Below, in pieces: positions 49,138 to 58,025 of a DNA stretch of 64,000 nt. The DNA is from Leptotrichia hongkongensis. Lineage in GTDB: Bacteria > Fusobacteriota > Fusobacteriia > Fusobacteriales > Leptotrichiaceae. The notes beneath the pieces are model-generated. The model was not told the origin of the DNA and ran no database searches. It saw only the letters and a list, made by a program, of their open reading frames with translations. The position numbers and the translations under genes are program-made. Within the stretch, counting starts at the first letter, position 1. The number at the start of each line of letters is the position of its first letter. The stretch covers positions 806,001-870,000 of the forward strand of contig NZ_AP019846.1 of NCBI RefSeq assembly GCF_007990635.1, in the 5' to 3' direction.

Positions 49138-50493
49138 GTGGAAATAAATACAGAATTTTCTGAAATAGCTAAAACTATTGAATCAAAGAGGAAAGAGTCA
49201 AAAAATAAAAATTATTTTTATAAATTTATGACAATATTTGCTGTAATATTATTTGCTACAGTTTCATGTGGAAAAAAAGAAGCTGAGCCTGAATATGAAG
49301 TAACAACTGTTGATAGGGGAGATATTTCGCTATCAGTTTCAAAGAATGGACAAGTTGTGTCAGATAATGCGGTTTCAGTATTTACAACTTCAAGTCAAAG
49401 AGTAAACAAAGTGTTCTTTAAAAAAGGAGACAATGTGAAAAAAGGTGATGTAGTGCTGACATTTTATCCAGTTGATAAAAATGAAACTTTGAGAAAAATA
49501 CAAATGAAAACTTTGGAAATTCAAAAATATGAAAGAAATATAGCTGATGCTCAAGGTTCACTTAGAAGAAAAAAAGAATCGAAAAGTTTAGAAATTCAAC
49601 AAAAATCAAGAGATTTGCATAACGCAGAAGAGCTATATAAAGTTGGTGGGGAAACAAGGGTTAATGTAGATGATGCAAGAAAGACTCTAAGAAATTCAAG
49701 GCTGGATTTAGATACGGTTGACAGTGAGCAGAAGGCGAGCATTGAAGATGCAAGAACATCATTAAAGACAGCAAAATTAGAATTGGCAACATTACAAGAA
49801 GATCTGGCACTTATAAAAGATGAAATAACAAGTCCAGTTGACGGTGTTATTACAGAAATGACTGCAGATGAAAATTATCGTGTAAATACTGAAACGACTT
49901 TATTTAAAGTATCGGATTCAACAAACATGAGGGTAGAGGTAAATCTTTCAGACAATGAGGTAAAAAATATTCAAGTTGGGCAAAGAGTTGAAATTACTTC
50001 GGATTCATTGCCAGATGGAGAAAAAATAGAAGGCTCTGTTTTGCAAATTTCTGGAGTGGCTGAAAAGAGTTCGTCTCTTGATGAAAGTAACACTACTGTA
50101 AAAATTCAGATAAATGAAACTAAGGGATTGAAGCCTGGTGCTACGATAACAGCGACTATTTTTTACAAAGAAAGTAAAAATGTACCAAGATTTCCATATA
50201 GTTCAGTTATAAATGAAAATGGTAAATATTATGCTTTTGTTGTAGGAAAAGGTAATAAAGTTTCAAAAAGAGAAATTAAAGTTGGAATGAATGATGATAC
50301 ATTTTATGCTGTGGAATCTGGTGTATCAGTGGGAGAAAGAGTGATCACTGTTGCGGATGAGAGATTGAAAGATGGACAAAAAATAAAAATTGCCGATCCG
50401 TCAAAACAGAAAGTAGCTCCTAATGGTGTAATGTTTAAGGAAGAAAAACCGGCAGGAAATGCTGGAGGGCCTGATGGGCCACCGCCAAGATAG
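49138..50493 (+). CDS. macA: Periplasmic adaptor (membrane fusion) lipoprotein, MacA type
   Basis: Links the MacB-like ABC transporter to the TolC-like duct. The 451 residues contain an unusual 29-residue cytoplasmic leader before a hydrophobic segment and lipobox ATVSCGKKE, then a barrel-lipoyl half (SVSKNGQVVSDNAVSVFTTSSQRVNKVFFKKGDNVKKGDVVL), a helical hairpin, the lipoyl return (DEITSPVDGVITEM) and beta-barrel and membrane-proximal domains. It ends with a Gly/Pro-rich tail. GTG 49138 is used; a shorter start at the Met before TIFAVILF is possible and would give a standard signal peptide. Confidence 0.88.
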   Translation: MEINTEFSEIAKTIESKRKESKNKNYFYKFMTIFAVILFATVSCGKKEAEPEYEVTTVDRGDISLSVSKNGQVVSDNAVSVFTTSSQRVNKVFFKKGDNVKKGDVVLTFYPVDKNETLRKIQMKTLEIQKYERNIADAQGSLRRKKESKSLEIQQKSRDLHNAEELYKVGGETRVNVDDARKTLRNSRLDLDTVDSEQKASIEDARTSLKTAKLELATLQEDLALIKDEITSPVDGVITEMTADENYRVNTETTLFKVSDSTNMRVEVNLSDNEVKNIQVGQRVEITSDSLPDGEKIEGSVLQISGVAEKSSSLDESNTTVKIQINETKGLKPGATITATIFYKESKNVPRFPYSSVINENGKYYAFVVGKGNKVSKREIKVGMNDDTFYAVESGVSVGERVITVADERLKDGQKIKIADPSKQKVAPNGVMFKEEKPAGNAGGPDGPPPR

Positions 50494-50526
50494 AAAAATA
50501 AACTTTAACTTTAGAGGTAAATTTTT

Positions 50527-51219
50527 ATGATAAAAGTGAGCGATATAGTAAAAATATATAAAAATGGAAGCATGGAATTAAAAGTTTTGAAAGGGCTTAA
50601 TCTTTCTGTAAGTGAAGGGGAATATGTGGCCTTTATGGGACCTTCAGGAAGTGGAAAATCTACTCTTATGAATATTTTAGGCTGTCTTGACAGCCTTACC
50701 TCTGGAACTTATATATTGGATAATCAAGATGTTTCAACTATAAAAGGAGATGCACTTGCTGAAGTAAGAAACAAAAAAATAGGGTTTGTATTCCAAACGT
50801 TTAACTTACTTCCAAAGATGACGGCAGTTGAAAATGTGGCTCTTCCAGCTTTGTATGCAGGAGTAAAGAAAGCCGAAAGGATAAAAAGAGCAACTGAAGC
50901 ATTGGAAAGTGTGGGACTTGGTGAAAGAATTCATCATAAGCCGAATGAGATGTCAGGGGGACAAAGACAGAGAGTGGCAATAGCAAGAGCGATAATAAAC
51001 AATCCTAAAATACTTCTTGCAGATGAGCCAACAGGAAATCTAGATTCAAAATCTGGAGAAGAGGTTTTAGAAATTTTTAAAAAACTGAACGATAACGGGA
51101 CAACGATAGTAATGGTTACGCATGAGGAAGATGTGGCAGAGCATTGTAAAAGAATTATCAGATTAAAAGACGGTGTAATAGAAAAGGATGAAATTGTTCA
51201 GCATCGGAGAGGAGTGTAG
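50527..51219 (+). CDS. ABC transporter ATP-binding protein, MacB/LolD type
   Basis: A 230-residue ATPase: Walker A GPSGSGKS, Q-loop GFVFQTFNLLPKMTAVENV, signature MSGGQRQRVAIARAI, Walker B ILLADEPTGNLD and H-loop MVTHEEDVA, the LolD/MacB/FtsE-type pattern. Here the ATPase and permease of a MacB-type transporter are separate genes: the permease starts 5 bp later. Probably exports a peptide, drug or lipid; the substrate is unknown. Confidence 0.95.
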   Translation: MIKVSDIVKIYKNGSMELKVLKGLNLSVSEGEYVAFMGPSGSGKSTLMNILGCLDSLTSGTYILDNQDVSTIKGDALAEVRNKKIGFVFQTFNLLPKMTAVENVALPALYAGVKKAERIKRATEALESVGLGERIHHKPNEMSGGQRQRVAIARAIINNPKILLADEPTGNLDSKSGEEVLEIFKKLNDNGTTIVMVTHEEDVAEHCKRIIRLKDGVIEKDEIVQHRRGV

Positions 51220-51224
51220 TGTAA

Positions 51225-52439
51225 ATGGATTTTATGGAATTACTAAAATTGTCAGTATCAAATTTATTTAGCTATAAGGTACGTTCCTTCTTGACAATGC
51301 TTGGAATAATAATTGGAATATCTTCGGTTATAATGATGTCTTCATTAGGAGCAGGAGTTAAGGAAAATATTACGGGAGATTTGAATAAGCTTGGAGTATC
51401 AAATTTTCAAATATCAATTGACACTTCTCCAGGACAGACCTATAAATCGCATGATTTACTTACAAAAAAAGATATTGAAAAAATAAAGAGTATAGAAGGT
51501 ATTGAAGCGGTTACTCCAACTTCAAGCACATTTGCCAGAATATCAATGAGCAATGGCTCGGATATGATGCTTTCAGGCACAGGAGTGACAGAAGATTATT
51601 TTAAAATGTCAAACTATACGGTAATAAAGGGAAGAAAATTTTTGCCAAACGAATACAGAAAAGATGGAAAATATATAATGATTGACAGTACAACGGCGGA
51701 TCAATTATATCCTGGACAGAATCCTATAGGGAAAAAAATGATTTTAAACTTTAAAAAAAATAGTCAAACTGTAACAATTGTTGGAGTATTTAAAAATCCG
51801 TTTGCTAGTTTAGGTGGTGGTGGAGATGGAATGGCTGCTTTAGCACTTTTTCCCAATAATTACTTGAATTATCTGGAAGGAAATGAACAAGAGAAATTTA
51901 TGGCATTACAGGCAAAGGCAAGAGATGCCAACGAAATGAACAGAGTAATGGAAGTGGTAAAAAATTTATTGAAAACAAGGGGAAGTGAACCTAATATTTA
52001 CAATGTATATTCAACAAGTCAAGGCTTGGATGAATTTAATAACATTCTTAACATGCTTTCACTTTTCATAAGTGGAGTTGCTGCAATTTCGTTATTTGTA
52101 GGTGGAATCGGAGTTATGAATATAATGCTTGTAAGTGTTACCGAGAGAATAAGGGAAGTTGGACTAAGAAAGGCTATTGGAGCCAAAACAATACACATTC
52201 TTATACAATTTTTGATAGAAGCTGTCATTTTGACATTTTTTGGTGGTATAATTGGAGTTGTAATTGGATATTCATTAGCACTTCTAGTTGGCATGTTTAT
52301 ACAGGCATCGCCAATATTAAGTCCAGTTATAGTGTTTGTGTGTATATTTGTTTCTACAATGATAGGATTAGTTTTTGGAGTTTATCCAGCGAAAAAAGCT
52401 GCTGCATTGGAGCCAATGGAAGCGCTGCGAACAGATTAG
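51225..52439 (+). CDS. macB: MacB-type ABC transporter permease
   Basis: A 404-residue permease: an N-terminal membrane helix (LFSYKVRSFLTMLGIIIGISSVIMMSSLG), a large extracytoplasmic MacB core domain, and three C-terminal helices (NMLSLFISGVAAISLFVGGIGVMNIMLVSVTERIREVGLRKAIGAK ...), ending PAKKAAALEPMEALRTD. These are MacB/FtsX features. Translationally coupled to the ATPase gene; a terminator follows. Confidence 0.94.
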   Translation: MDFMELLKLSVSNLFSYKVRSFLTMLGIIIGISSVIMMSSLGAGVKENITGDLNKLGVSNFQISIDTSPGQTYKSHDLLTKKDIEKIKSIEGIEAVTPTSSTFARISMSNGSDMMLSGTGVTEDYFKMSNYTVIKGRKFLPNEYRKDGKYIMIDSTTADQLYPGQNPIGKKMILNFKKNSQTVTIVGVFKNPFASLGGGGDGMAALALFPNNYLNYLEGNEQEKFMALQAKARDANEMNRVMEVVKNLLKTRGSEPNIYNVYSTSQGLDEFNNILNMLSLFISGVAAISLFVGGIGVMNIMLVSVTERIREVGLRKAIGAKTIHILIQFLIEAVILTFFGGIIGVVIGYSLALLVGMFIQASPILSPVIVFVCIFVSTMIGLVFGVYPAKKAAALEPMEALRTD

Positions 52440-52467
52440 AATTAACAATTTGATAAAAATAAAAATT

Positions 52468-52507
52468 GATTATCTTAAAAATATTAAATTAGGATAATCT
52501 TTTTTTA
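52468..52507 (+). terminator. Intrinsic terminator of the efflux operon
   Basis: GATTATCTTA (52468-52477) pairs with TAGGATAATC (52490-52499) with one G-U pair, followed by a T8 run. Confidence 0.85.
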
Positions 52508-52525
52508 TAGATTTTGAGAAAAGTG

Positions 52526-52534
52526 TGATATAAT
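52526..52534 (+). promoter_or_regulatory. Extended -10 of nspC
   Basis: TGA followed by TATAAT at 52529-52534; no clear -35 at the usual distance. About 74 bp before the ATG. Confidence 0.5.
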
Positions 52535-52607
52535 AAGGAATAAATTTTAGATATATTTGAATTACATATTAATAAAAAGTGTAAAGTATAAAAGGAGATG
52601 ATAAAAA

Positions 52608-53795
52608 ATGTCAAAAAATAAATATCTTGATATGGATATAACAAATTTGCCAACACCAGCCTTTATAGTCGATGAAAGGCTGTTAAAAAGAAATCTTAAA
52701 ACATTAAAAAGTGTAATTGATAGAACAGGATGTAAAATATTGCTTGCACAAAAGGGATTTTCAATGTTTTATTTCTATCCGTTAATTAGTGAATACTTAA
52801 ATGGAACGACTGCAAGCTCCCTATTTGAGGCAAGACTTGGCTATGAGGAAATGGAGCTAAAAAATCCTGACAAAAAATTGGAAACACATATTTTTAATCC
52901 GTCTTACAGGGATGATGAGTTTGATGAAATAATGGAAATAACAAATCATATTGTTTTTAATTCTTTCAATCAATGGAAAAAATTTAAAAGTAAAGTAAAG
53001 GAATTTGAAGAAAAAAATGGTAAGAAAATTAGCTGTGGACTTCGATTAAATCCAGAATTTTCAGAAGTTGAAACTGAGATTTATAATCCAGCGGGAAGAT
53101 TTTCGAGATTTGGAGTAACACTTGAAAATTTCAAGGAAGATGAACTTGAAGGATTGGATGGATTTCATTTTCACGCACTTTGTGAACAAAATTCGGATGC
53201 CCTTGAAAATGTATTAAAAATTTTTGAAGAAAAATTTGGAAAATATTTACATAATATGAAATGGCTTAATTTTGGTGGGGGACACCACATTACAAGAGAA
53301 GATTATGATATTGAAAAACTTGTAAATTGCATAAATTATATAAAAGAAAAATATGATGTGGAAGTGTATTTGGAGCCAGGAGAAGCGGTTGCTCTGAATA
53401 CAGGATTTTTAGTTTCAGAAGTTTTAGATATTACAAAAAATGAGATGGATATATTGTTAATGGATACTTCAGCTTCGTGTCATATGCCTGATGTAATCGA
53501 AATGCCATACCGTCCATTTATTTTCGGCTCAGGAATGCCAAATGAAAAGAAATACACTTATAGATTGGGAGGGCCTACTTGCCTTGCTGGAGATGTAATT
53601 GGAGATTACTCTTTTGATGATCCTGTAAAAGTAGGAGATAAGCTGATTTTTACTGATATGGCACATTACAGCATGGTGAAGACGAATACTTTCAATGGTA
53701 TAAATTTGCCTGTGATTGCAGTTTATACAGAAAAAGGTGGAGTTGAGGTTATTAGAAAGTTCGGATACGAGGACTTTAGAAATAGATTGTCATAA
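52608..53795 (+). CDS. nspC: Carboxynorspermidine/carboxyspermidine decarboxylase
   Basis: PLP enzyme of the alanine-racemase fold that makes spermidine or norspermidine by decarboxylating the carboxy-polyamine. The 395 residues begin LPTPAFIVDERLLKRNLKTL, with the PLP Lys in LLAQKGFSMF, the family block FHFHALCEQNSDALE, NFGGGHHITREDYD, and the C-terminal GPTCLAGDVIGDY with its catalytic Cys. The partner dehydrogenase (carboxynorspermidine synthase) is not adjacent, so the pathway is split. Own extended -10 and strong ribosome site. Confidence 0.94.
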   Translation: MSKNKYLDMDITNLPTPAFIVDERLLKRNLKTLKSVIDRTGCKILLAQKGFSMFYFYPLISEYLNGTTASSLFEARLGYEEMELKNPDKKLETHIFNPSYRDDEFDEIMEITNHIVFNSFNQWKKFKSKVKEFEEKNGKKISCGLRLNPEFSEVETEIYNPAGRFSRFGVTLENFKEDELEGLDGFHFHALCEQNSDALENVLKIFEEKFGKYLHNMKWLNFGGGHHITREDYDIEKLVNCINYIKEKYDVEVYLEPGEAVALNTGFLVSEVLDITKNEMDILLMDTSASCHMPDVIEMPYRPFIFGSGMPNEKKYTYRLGGPTCLAGDVIGDYSFDDPVKVGDKLIFTDMAHYSMVKTNTFNGINLPVIAVYTEKGGVEVIRKFGYEDFRNRLS

Positions 53796-53805
53796 TTGAA
53801 ATAAA

Positions 53806-53848
53806 AAATATTCCTAGATATTTGATATTATTTAGGGGTATTTTTTTA
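53806..53848 (+). terminator. Intrinsic terminator of nspC
   Basis: AAATATTCCTA (53806-53816) pairs with TAGGGGTATTT (53833-53843) with G-U pairs, followed by a T run. Confidence 0.7.
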
Positions 53849-53867
53849 ATTTAGTCAATATTACAAA

Positions 53868-53893
53868 AAAGATAGTCATTTCTAACTATCTTT
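53868..53893 (-). terminator. Intrinsic terminator of the trp operon
   Basis: On the minus strand AAAGATAGT (53893-53885) pairs with ACTATCTTT (53876-53868), followed by a T run (plus-strand A run at 53865-53870). It is the first terminator after trpA. Confidence 0.8.
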
Positions 53894-53895
53894 AC

Positions 53896-54010
53896 TAATA
53901 CTAAACCCCATTTAAATAATGAGCAATTCTACGAAAATAAAAATGAAAAAATATTTATTAATCAAAATATCTAAAAAAATATTCCTATTTTTAAACGGGA
54001 TTTAGTATAA
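53896..54010. repeat. Palindromic repeat, family B, two facing copies
   Basis: ACTAAACCCCATTTAAA (53900-53916) and TTTAAACGGGATTTAGT (53990-54006) form inverted arms about 70 bp apart, close to the trpA stop. Each arm matches the end of the half-element at 47575-47620. Confidence 0.6.
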
Positions 54011-54014
54011 ATAT

Positions 54015-54788
54015 CTATTTAAAAAGTTCATTAATTTTTTGAATCACATAATCCACATCATTTTTCTGGGTAAACTCAACAATACTCGTTCCAACAATCA
54101 CCCCATCCGCATATTTTCTCATCGTATTCACATTATCGTTATTTTTTATTCCAAAACCTAATGAAACTGGCAAGTCTGAAACTTCTCTAATTTCATTAAT
54201 AAAAGACTCCAAACGTGGTAAATCAACTTGTTTTGAACCTGTTACCCCAAGAGATCCGATTGCATAAATAAAGCCGTTACCTTGAGAAATAATTTTTTTC
54301 ATTCTGCTTCCAGAAGTAACGCTTACAAGAGGGATAAGAGCGATATTGTTTTCCTTTAATTTTTCTGACATTTCAAAGGCTTCTTCGTAAGGCAAGTCTG
54401 GAATGATTATTCCTTTAATATTAGTTTCACAGCATTTTTTGATAAATTCATCAATTCCATAAGCAAAGACTAAATTGTAATAAACTAGAAAAATTAGAGG
54501 TTTTGAAATATCATTTTTTACTTCTGTTAATAATTTAAAGACTGTATCGGTAGTAACTCCAGCTTCTGAAGCAAGAAATGAAGAGTGTGAAATCAATTTT
54601 CCATCAGCTAGGGGGTCGGAGTAGGGAATTCCGATTTCAAGCATATCAAGAGCTGTATTATCCAAATTTTGTAAAAATTGTTTTGTAAAATCAACACTTG
54701 GATAGCCTGCGACAATATAACCAATGTTTACTTTTTCTTTTTCTCTAAAAATATCAATAATTTTTTTATCTAAATTTTTTTCACTCAT
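54015..54788 (-). CDS. trpA: Tryptophan synthase alpha chain
   Basis: Splits indole-3-glycerol phosphate to indole and G3P. The 257 residues have the catalytic Glu in [17 protein letters not shown] (Glu about 52), the catalytic Asp in [12 protein letters not shown], and phosphate-binding VSLGFGI and [10 protein letters not shown]. Its start overlaps the trpB end by 8 bp. Last gene of the operon. Confidence 0.97.
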   Translation of the reverse strand: MSEKNLDKKIIDIFREKEKVNIGYIVAGYPSVDFTKQFLQNLDNTALDMLEIGIPYSDPLADGKLISHSSFLASEAGVTTDTVFKLLTEVKNDISKPLIFLVYYNLVFAYGIDEFIKKCCETNIKGIIIPDLPYEEAFEMSEKLKENNIALIPLVSVTSGSRMKKIISQGNGFIYAIGSLGVTGSKQVDLPRLESFINEIREVSDLPVSLGFGIKNNDNVNTMRKYADGVIVGTSIVEFTQKNDVDYVIQKINELFK

Positions 54789-56028
54789 TTTCTAAACCTC
54801 CATTTAACTCATAAATTCCGTTTTTTCCGTCAGTTTCCTTATCTTTTAGTACAGAAAAAACAGTATGCATATCTTTATCTCCACGTCCAGATACATTTAC
54901 AATGATAGTTTCTCTCTTGTCTTTAGAAAGAGTAGGACATAATTTTTCAAGATAGGCTAACGCATGGGAACTCTCAATTGCTGGAATAATCCCTTCTTTT
55001 CTTGTAACAAGCATTAACGCCTTCATTGCTTCATCATCAGTAATCGGCGCGTAAGTTGCTCTTTTTGTATCAAATAGATGTGAATGTTCGGGACCTACTC
55101 CTGGATAATCAAGCCCAGCTGAAATTGAGTGAACTGGGCTTATTTGTCCGTATTTGTTTTGAAGAACATAAGTTTTCATTCCGTGGATAATTCCAGGTTT
55201 TCCAAGTGTCAATGTGGCAGCGTGCATATCTGTGTCAATTCCATATCCTCCAGCTTCGACTCCGTAAAGTTTTGTTGAGCTATCTTCTAAAAATGCACTA
55301 AAAATACCAATAGCATTACTTCCTCCACCAACACAGGCAATCACATGATCAGCATGCTTTCCAAGTTCCTCCAGCTGTGCTTTTGCTTCGTAACCGATAA
55401 TTGACTGAAAATCACGCACGATAGTCGGATATGGATGAGGTCCTACAACAGAACCGATTACATAAAACACAGTTTCTATCTCTGCAACCCAAGACTGAAT
55501 AGCCGCAGTTGTAGCTTCCTTCAAAGTTTTAAGCCCATCTTCAATGGAAATAACTCTCGCACCCAAAAGTTCCATTCTAAAAACATTTAATTTTTGCCGT
55601 TCAATGTCAACAGCCCCCATGTAAACATCACACTCCAAACCTAATAGAGCGGCGGCAGTAGCAGTAGCAACTCCATGCTGTCCAGCCCCAGTTTCAGCAA
55701 TAACTTTCTTCTTTCCCATTTTTTTAGCAAGCAAAACCTGTCCAAGTGCATTATTAATTTTATGAGCACCAGTATGATTCAAGTCTTCTCTTTTCAAGTA
55801 AATATCGTGGTTATAATGTTCACTCAAATTTTTGGCATAATAGAGCGGAGTCTCACGCCCAACATAATTTTTTAGCAAATTATCAAATTCTTCAAAAAAT
55901 TCCTTGTCATTCTTTAGCTTTTCATATTCGGTTTCCAGTTCCGATAAAGCAAACATCGCAGTTTCAGGTACAAATTGTCCACCAAATTGCCCAAAATATG
56001 CCTTTTCATTAAAATGTTTATTTTCCAT
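54781..56028 (-). CDS. trpB: Tryptophan synthase beta chain
   Basis: PLP enzyme joining indole and serine to tryptophan. The 415 residues begin [18 protein letters not shown] and carry the PLP Lys in [37 protein letters not shown] and the conserved C-terminal [10 protein letters not shown]. It belongs to the TrpB1 class. Tightly coupled to trpA; 37 bp after trpF. Confidence 0.98.
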   Translation of the reverse strand: MENKHFNEKAYFGQFGGQFVPETAMFALSELETEYEKLKNDKEFFEEFDNLLKNYVGRETPLYYAKNLSEHYNHDIYLKREDLNHTGAHKINNALGQVLLAKKMGKKKVIAETGAGQHGVATATAAALLGLECDVYMGAVDIERQKLNVFRMELLGARVISIEDGLKTLKEATTAAIQSWVAEIETVFYVIGSVVGPHPYPTIVRDFQSIIGYEAKAQLEELGKHADHVIACVGGGSNAIGIFSAFLEDSSTKLYGVEAGGYGIDTDMHAATLTLGKPGIIHGMKTYVLQNKYGQISPVHSISAGLDYPGVGPEHSHLFDTKRATYAPITDDEAMKALMLVTRKEGIIPAIESSHALAYLEKLCPTLSKDKRETIIVNVSGRGDKDMHTVFSVLKDKETDGKNGIYELNGGLENE

Positions 56029-56065
56029 ATTTTTTTCCTTTCATATCAATCTTTTTAAATTATTA

Positions 56066-56791
56066 TTATTTCTTTTTTACCAAATTTACAACATTTTCAA
56101 CTAATTCCTTACTTTTTCTATTATTAACTTCAACTTTGCTGTTTATATCCAAAATGGCAGGATTGTAGTCAAGCGCTTTTTGAATATTCTCAAGCGACAG
56201 CCCTCCAGCCAGTACAAATGAATATTTCTCCAATTTTTTCAAAATATCCCAGTCAAAGACAATTCCGTTTCCCCCACGATTTACTCCTTTTGCATCAAAT
56301 AGAGGATATTCAATATATGGCTTGTAGTCAGTAATATTCGGAAGTTCATCAGTCACGCCAAAAACTTTCCAAAGCTTCGTTTTAGCAGGGAAATTTTTAC
56401 GTTTTCTAAAACAATTTTTTTCGTACAATTTTTCTAATTTTTGAGTAAGTTCCATGCAATATTCTACTGACTCATCTCCATGTAGCTGAACGACATCAAT
56501 ATCTGTTTCTTCCACAATTTTTACAATATTCTCAATCATCGCATTTACAAATACTCCAACTGTCTTTTTCCCATGCCTATGTGCAATCCGTGTAATTTTA
56601 GCGGCAAGTTCACTATCCACTTGCCTTTGACTTTCTGCAAAAATACATCCAAAATAGTCAATATCCAAAGTTTTCAATTCATTAATTTCAGTAATGCTCC
56701 TAATTCCACAAACTTTTAATTTGGTAGTATTTTCTGCAAGATTATCAGTTGCTACATTATTTTCTTTTTTCTCCAATTTTTTTCCTTCCAT
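56066..56791 (-). CDS. trpF: Phosphoribosylanthranilate isomerase
   Basis: Amadori rearrangement of phosphoribosylanthranilate. The TIM-barrel motifs LKVCGIRS (catalytic Cys), VGVFVN, VVQLHGDES, FVLAGGLSLENI and ILDINSKVE are present. At 241 residues it is longer than the usual 200-210: about 25 residues extend the N-terminus and a Lys/Arg-rich insert (LEKLYEKNCFRKRKNF) lies after the catalytic strands. The start is uncertain: ATG 56791 has no clear ribosome site, while TTG 56776 is preceded by GGAAGGA. Confidence 0.93.
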   Translation of the reverse strand: MEGKKLEKKENNVATDNLAENTTKLKVCGIRSITEINELKTLDIDYFGCIFAESQRQVDSELAAKITRIAHRHGKKTVGVFVNAMIENIVKIVEETDIDVVQLHGDESVEYCMELTQKLEKLYEKNCFRKRKNFPAKTKLWKVFGVTDELPNITDYKPYIEYPLFDAKGVNRGGNGIVFDWDILKKLEKYSFVLAGGLSLENIQKALDYNPAILDINSKVEVNNRKSKELVENVVNLVKKK

Positions 56792-56892
56792 AAATTTAAA
56801 GTTATTTTTCTAAGACCAGTTTAACAACCTAAGTTTTTTATTTTCTCAAGGATCTTTGACTCCTTGTTTCAGAATATTTATTTTATCAAATT

Positions 56893-57618
56893 CTAAAGAA
56901 GTCCTTTCATAAGTGCCTCTCCAATTAGTAGTCCATCCACGTTCAATTTTTCTGCATATTTCACATCTTCTTTTGACAAAAATCCACTTTCACTTACAAT
57001 AGTCAAATTTTTCAAAACATCGTTTGGAATTTCATTTATCAGTTTTTCCGTAGTTTTAATATCAACTTCAAAAGTATTCAAATTTCGGTTATTTATCCCC
57101 AAAATCTCCAAATTTGGAATCTTCAAAGCTCTTCTTATTTCCTCTTCATTATGAGTTTCCACCAGAACATCCATTTCCAAATCCTGTGCCAGCTTATGAA
57201 GGTCCAAAAGTGTCTTATCATCTAACATTCTCACAATCAGCAAAATCGCTGAAGCCCCTAAAAATTTAGCATGAGCCACCTGAAACGGAGTATAAATAAA
57301 ATCCTTTCTCAAAATCGGCATTTCTGGAAATTTTTCCCTTACAACTTTTATAAAATCATTCTCTCCTTTAAAATATTCCTTTTCTGTTAATATCGAAAAA
57401 GCGGAAATTCCTTTATCCACATAACTTTGTGCCTGTTTTAACAAATCAAAATCATCTTTCGCAATTTTTCCATTCGATGGAGAAGCCCTCTTAATTTCCC
57501 CAATAATCTGAATTCCCTTTTGATTAAGTGCCTTTTTTAAAGATGGTTGTTCAAAAGACTTTAATTCATCTTCAAGCTGTATATCTCTTTTAATTTTTAT
57601 TTTTTCTAAAATATCCAT
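56893..57618 (-). CDS. trpC: Indole-3-glycerol phosphate synthase
   Basis: Closes the indole ring of carboxyphenylaminodeoxyribulose phosphate. The 241 residues include IGEIKRASPSNGKI, LRKDFIYTPFQVAHAKFLGASAILLIVRML, VETHNEEE, LGINNRNLNTF and VSESGF, the full TrpC signature. I place the start at ATG 57618 because AAGGAG (57628-57623) is 4 to 5 bp upstream; the longer in-frame start at 57660 adds 14 unrelated residues. Confidence 0.96.
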   Translation of the reverse strand: MDILEKIKIKRDIQLEDELKSFEQPSLKKALNQKGIQIIGEIKRASPSNGKIAKDDFDLLKQAQSYVDKGISAFSILTEKEYFKGENDFIKVVREKFPEMPILRKDFIYTPFQVAHAKFLGASAILLIVRMLDDKTLLDLHKLAQDLEMDVLVETHNEEEIRRALKIPNLEILGINNRNLNTFEVDIKTTEKLINEIPNDVLKNLTIVSESGFLSKEDVKYAEKLNVDGLLIGEALMKGLL

Positions 57619-57634
57619 ATTTCTCCTTTTGTTT

Positions 57635-57964
57635 TTAAATATTTGGTATGAAAATTTCATTTTTTACTAAACTGACATAGATACTAAACATTATTAAATT
57701 TATTAAAAAAATTACTAATTTTAATTTATTTTTAGATTTTTTTCTTTTTTCTTCATCTTTAACTTTATTTATTTTGTTTAATTTTATCGAACTTAAATAC
57801 ATTGCTATTATTTTAAACAAAATATAAATTAAAGGAATATTTCCAATAACAAAAAAATAAAAATTCTAACATAGGATAGAAAAAATTGTAACTAATAAAA
57901 GCAATATTATGTCAGGTACTATAAAATATCTTAAACAATGTTCCCTATATAAAGTTTTTATCAT
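57635..57964 (-). pseudogene. Remnant of a small membrane protein interrupted by an in-frame TAG
   Basis: On the minus strand a single frame runs from ATG 57964 (MIKTLYREHCLRYF...) to the stop at 57637-57635, broken only by TAG at 57868-57866 (codon 33). It would encode about 109 residues with membrane-like segments IIILLLLVTIF-type near the start, VIGNIPLIYILFKIIAMYL in the middle and LKLVIFLINLIMFSIYV near the end. The frame is otherwise open for 330 bp and ends just before trpC. A nonsense mutation, a base-calling error or chance openness are all possible. No family recognised. Confidence 0.45.
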
Positions 57965-58025
57965 ATTCGCATTATTCTTTCTAAAAATTTTAATTTATAA
58001 ATATTTTCAGTTTCTTTTTAGTCTT

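Noticed and set aside
50801-50986. Antisense open frame within the ABC ATPase gene
   Set aside because: It sits opposite the Q-loop and signature region of a clear ATPase and has no start signals.
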